From contig NZ_JAJGNP010000001.1 of NCBI RefSeq assembly GCF_020782245.1, positions 434,001-498,000 on the forward strand: 64,000 nucleotides of DNA, written 5' to 3'. This DNA is from Sphingobium soli. GTDB lineage: Bacteria > Pseudomonadota > Alphaproteobacteria > Sphingomonadales > Sphingomonadaceae. A program made the position numbers and the translations under genes. Under the pieces are notes generated by a model. The model saw only the letters and a list, made by a program, of their open reading frames with translations, searched no databases and had not been told where the DNA came from. Shown piece by piece: positions 62,243 through 64,000 of this stretch. The stretch's first letter is position 1. Each line of letters begins with the position of its first letter.

Positions 62243-62347
62243 ATGTTCATTGCCAAGATCCAGAACGCCGCCGTCGCCTTTTTCGGCGCCGTTGTCGTCG
62301 CCAGCCTGTTTGTCGGCGCAGCGGTTCCGGTCGCGCCGATCGCCTGA
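62243..62347 (+). CDS. 34-residue hydrophobic small protein upstream of PspC
   Basis: A tiny ORF with AGGGA about 10 bp upstream and an ATG at 62243: MFIAKIQNAAVAFFGAVVVA, then SLFVGAAVPVAPIA. It has a short amphipathic start and one hydrophobic span, so it is probably an inner-membrane peptide. It is the first gene of a sigma-54-driven unit with the PspC gene 48 bp downstream. I recall similar peptides in sphingomonad genomes, but this is not verified. Confidence 0.65.
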   Translation: MFIAKIQNAAVAFFGAVVVASLFVGAAVPVAPIA

Positions 62348-62395
62348 TCACCGCACCCGCTTTCCCCAAACTTGAGACAACAGAAGGCCAACGTC

Positions 62396-62581
62396 ATGAA
62401 CAGCAATTTCACCCTCGACCGCCGCCATGGCAAGATCATGGGCGTTTGCGCTGGGCTTTCCAATCGCACGGGCATCGACGTCACGCTCATCCGCGTCGCC
62501 TTGGTGCTATTGACGCTGTGCGCATTGGGACCGATTGGCGTCGCCGCCTATCTGCTGGCCGGATGGCTGGCAGAAGGGTGA
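62396..62581 (+). CDS. PspC domain protein
   Basis: A 61-residue protein that is little more than the PspC domain: MNSNFTLDRRHGKIMGVCAGLSNRTGIDVTLIRVALVLLTL, then GVAAYLLAGWLAE. The GVCAGLS and DVTLIRVA elements are the domain signature. PspC senses or signals inner-membrane stress in the phage-shock response; this stand-alone form lacks the cytoplasmic partner region. pspA, pspB and pspF are not in the window. A terminator follows at 62613-62650. Confidence 0.9.
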   Translation: MNSNFTLDRRHGKIMGVCAGLSNRTGIDVTLIRVALVLLTLCALGPIGVAAYLLAGWLAEG

Positions 62582-62612
62582 CGCCCACAGTTCTGGAAAC
62601 CGATCAAATACT

Positions 62613-62650
62613 AAAAAGGCCGCCCCGATTAATCGGATAGCGGCCTTTTT
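62613..62650. terminator. terminator after pspC
   Basis: AAAAAGGCCGC (62613-62623) pairs with GCGGCCTTTTT (62640-62650), with an inner palindrome CCGATTAATCGG (62625-62636). A-run and T-run on both sides make it bidirectional, serving the minus-strand small ORF at 62693-62776 as well. Confidence 0.9.
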
Positions 62651-62692
62651 CGGTTCTGGGCGAGCCCAAATGCCGATGCGGCAACGCCGCTG

Positions 62693-62776
62693 TCAGGCAT
62701 AAAGTACCGAATAAAATGTCACCATCTGCACGCCAACGGCAGCAGCGAGGACGGCTCCTTGAAAGATCTGACGCAT
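62693..62776 (-). CDS. 27-residue hydrophobic small ORF
   Basis: A tiny minus-strand frame: MRQIFQGAVLAAAVGVQMVT, then FYSVLYA, one membrane span. GGAG (62787-62784) lies 6 bp before the ATG at 62776, and it ends 43 bp before a bidirectional terminator. The composition fits small membrane peptides; with only 27 codons chance cannot be excluded. It faces the PspC gene. Confidence 0.45.
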   Translation of the reverse strand: MRQIFQGAVLAAAVGVQMVTFYSVLYA

Positions 62777-62899
62777 TATTGACTCCATTGTTGCGAAGGA
62801 CGGTGGTCCCTGCATGTGTAAGGAGCAATTAGGTCCGTCATATCATTGTAACAATCGCAAAGCCTGACTTTCCGATTGCAACAAACGCAATGGTGTCGG

Positions 62900-63640
62900 T
62901 CAGGCCAGCGCCGCGATCATCGCCTGTGCGGCGGCCGGGTTGCGCTCCTTCGCGCCACTGATGAAAAAGCCATAGACATCGCCGGTTTCGGCCAGCCTTT
63001 CTGCACGTCTGGCCCATCGATCGATATCGGCAGGGGCATAGCCGGTTGGCTCGTCCGCCCTCGTCTGCATCAGCCGCAGATACGCAAAGCCGGCGTCATG
63101 GCCGGCGATTGCGGGATAGTCCTCATGATCCGCCAGCACCACCGCTGCCCCGGCCGCCTTCGCCATGTCGAGAAAGGCAGGATCATCGAAACTCTCATGC
63201 CGTACCTCCAGCGCATGCCGAAGCCGCACGCCATCGACAGCATCAGGCAGCAATTTCAGGAATGCGCTAAAATCATCGGGATCGAACCGTTTGGTGGGCA
63301 TGAATTGCCACAGGATCGGCCCCAGCCTGTCGCCCAGTTCTGCTATCCCCTGCCCGGTAAATTTCGCGATCGATTCGCCTGCCTCGGCCAGGATCTTGCG
63401 GTTCGTGCAGTAACGCGAGGCTTTCACCGCAAACTGAAACCCATCGGGCACCGCCTTGGCCCAGTTGGCAAAGGTCGCGGGCTTCTGGCTGCTGTAATAG
63501 GTCGCGTTCACCTCGGTGGCGGTCAGATGCTCGCCGACATAGGCCAGTTCTTCCTTCTGACGCAGGCCTGGCGGATAGAAGCTGCCGCGCCACGGCTCAT
63601 AGACCCATCCGCCAATCCCTGTCCTGATCCGTCCTGCCAT
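62900..63640 (-). CDS. DUF72 domain protein
   Basis: A 246-residue TIM-barrel-like protein of the DUF72 family: IRTGIGGWVYEPWRGSFYPPGLRQKEELAYVGEHLTATEVNATYYS, FQFAVKASRYCTNRKIL, LGPILWQFMPTKRFDPDDFSAFL, ALEVRHESF, and FAYLRLMQTRADEPTGY, in pieces. The family is widespread with unknown activity, sometimes linked to endonuclease IV-like folds. GGAGG lies before the ATG at 63640. It is divergent from the DUF2061 gene. Confidence 0.9.
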   Translation of the reverse strand: MAGRIRTGIGGWVYEPWRGSFYPPGLRQKEELAYVGEHLTATEVNATYYSSQKPATFANWAKAVPDGFQFAVKASRYCTNRKILAEAGESIAKFTGQGIAELGDRLGPILWQFMPTKRFDPDDFSAFLKLLPDAVDGVRLRHALEVRHESFDDPAFLDMAKAAGAAVVLADHEDYPAIAGHDAGFAYLRLMQTRADEPTGYAPADIDRWARRAERLAETGDVYGFFISGAKERNPAAAQAMIAALA

Positions 63641-63714
63641 GCCATACCTCCTGCCCCGCGACAGTGATCGTCAGAGCCGATCAGAACCAGCAAAAAATGC
63701 CATTAGCAAGGTTT

Positions 63715-63733
63715 GCGAATGGTTCTTATTTGC
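63715..63733. promoter_or_regulatory. Fur-box-like dyad upstream of the DUF2061 gene
   Basis: GCGAATGGTTCTTATTTGC (63715-63733) is an imperfect palindrome similar to the GCAAAT-GAGAAT-CATTCGC style of Fur site in proteobacteria. It lies 21 bp before the DUF2061 start. The match is from memory and approximate. Confidence 0.35.
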
Positions 63734-63754
63734 AGGTCCGTTCAGGAGATACCC

Positions 63755-63991
63755 ATGTCGCTCGACCTCATCAAGACTGCCACGTATTTGACGATCCATC
63801 TGACCGTCGGCTTCACCGTCGCTTATGTCATGACCGGGTCCCTCGCCCTGGCGGGCGGCATCGCGCTTATCGAACCGATGATTAATGCAGTAGCCTTCTT
63901 TTTCCATGAGAAGGCCTGGAAATCCGTGACAATGAGCGTGCCACCAGCATCTGATCGCAGATGGCCGCGTGATCAGGCGCGCTTTGCGTGA
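63755..63991 (+). CDS. DUF2061 small membrane protein
   Basis: A 78-residue protein with two spans in the DUF2061 pattern: SLDLIKTATYLTIHLTVGFTVAYVMTGSLALAGGIALIEPMINAVAFFFHEKAW, in pieces, then a polar C-terminal tail. DUF2061 proteins are small inner-membrane proteins of unknown role; the HEKAW ending of the domain is typical. AGGAG lies 6 bp before the ATG at 63755. The stop is 9 bp from the window edge. Confidence 0.9.
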   Translation: MSLDLIKTATYLTIHLTVGFTVAYVMTGSLALAGGIALIEPMINAVAFFFHEKAWKSVTMSVPPASDRRWPRDQARFA

Positions 63992-64000
63992 ATCTGTCTA

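Overview
The window is a chromosomal segment of a sphingomonad (Alphaproteobacteria, Sphingomonadaceae; Sphingobium or Sphingomonas are the best guesses). The evidence is high GC, NDUFA12 and DUF2155 next to aat, sucC next to etfBA, an Oar-type TonB receptor, a GGAAC...GTT promoter of the general stress type, and a PspC gene behind a sigma-54 promoter. I see no phage, insertion sequence, CRISPR array, rRNA or tRNA gene. Gene density is high, and many genes overlap by 4 bp (ATGA) or run convergently into each other.

Layout. 1-3.9 kb: the start of an ArsR-type regulator, two small lipoproteins, a glycine-zipper protein, a phytase-like esterase protein, rpmB and tadA. 3.8-7.6 kb: an STT3-like membrane glycosyltransferase, a GtrA protein, and the molybdenum cofactor genes fdhD and mobA. 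7.6-11.3 kb: a DUF192 lipoprotein, NDUFA12, DUF2155 (overlapping aat by 205 bp) and a secreted dipeptidase. 11.3-13.6 kb: pyrB with a catalytically degenerate dihydroorotase (PyrC'), their junction carrying three 33-bp tandem repeats. 13.7-15.1 kb: a type-B carboxylesterase.

15.1-26.2 kb is a glucan-utilisation locus: LacI regulator, TonB-dependent receptor, a GH144 protein (endo-beta-1,2-glucanase family), a 1016-residue unclassified six-hairpin glycosidase-like protein, and a divergent GH3 beta-glucosidase. A perfect 18-bp palindrome lies between lacI and the GH3 gene. The likely flow is outer-membrane uptake, periplasmic cleavage by the GH144 and 1016-residue proteins, and release of glucose by GH3. 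26.1-31.7 kb is a minus-strand run: an NfrB-like glycosyltransferase, an NfrA-C-like outer-membrane protein, a TauE/SafE exporter, a TIGR02186 protein and a GPH-type sugar transporter.

31.7-42.4 kb: nhaA, small proteins, sucC-etfB-etfA (with TTTGCAAA palindromes upstream), a second glycine-zipper protein, a stress-type small protein, and nrdB and nrdA separated by an oppositely oriented DUF2171 gene. 42.9-50.7 kb: class I fumarase, a PAS-GGDEF-EAL-PilZ protein, dnaN, an IalB-like protein and rlmN. 50.7-56.9 kb: a beta-barrel protein, a cytochrome b plus molybdopterin oxidoreductase pair, cfa, DUF350, a membrane-anchored serine protease and DUF3297. 56.9-64 kb: two CHAP amidase paralogues, recF, a lipoprotein, a periplasmic peroxiredoxin, a ZIP transporter, a gamma-glutamylcyclotransferase-like protein, a sigma-54-driven 34-residue ORF plus PspC, DUF72 and DUF2061.

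Most of the content is ordinary core genome. The points most worth a second look are the repeat at the pyrB/pyrC' junction, the 1016-residue protein of the glucan locus, the sigma-54/PspC unit with its tiny ORFs, the reduced NfrAB-like pair, and the deep antisense overlap of the DUF2155 gene with aat. All family assignments come from reading motifs and remembered family features; no search was run.
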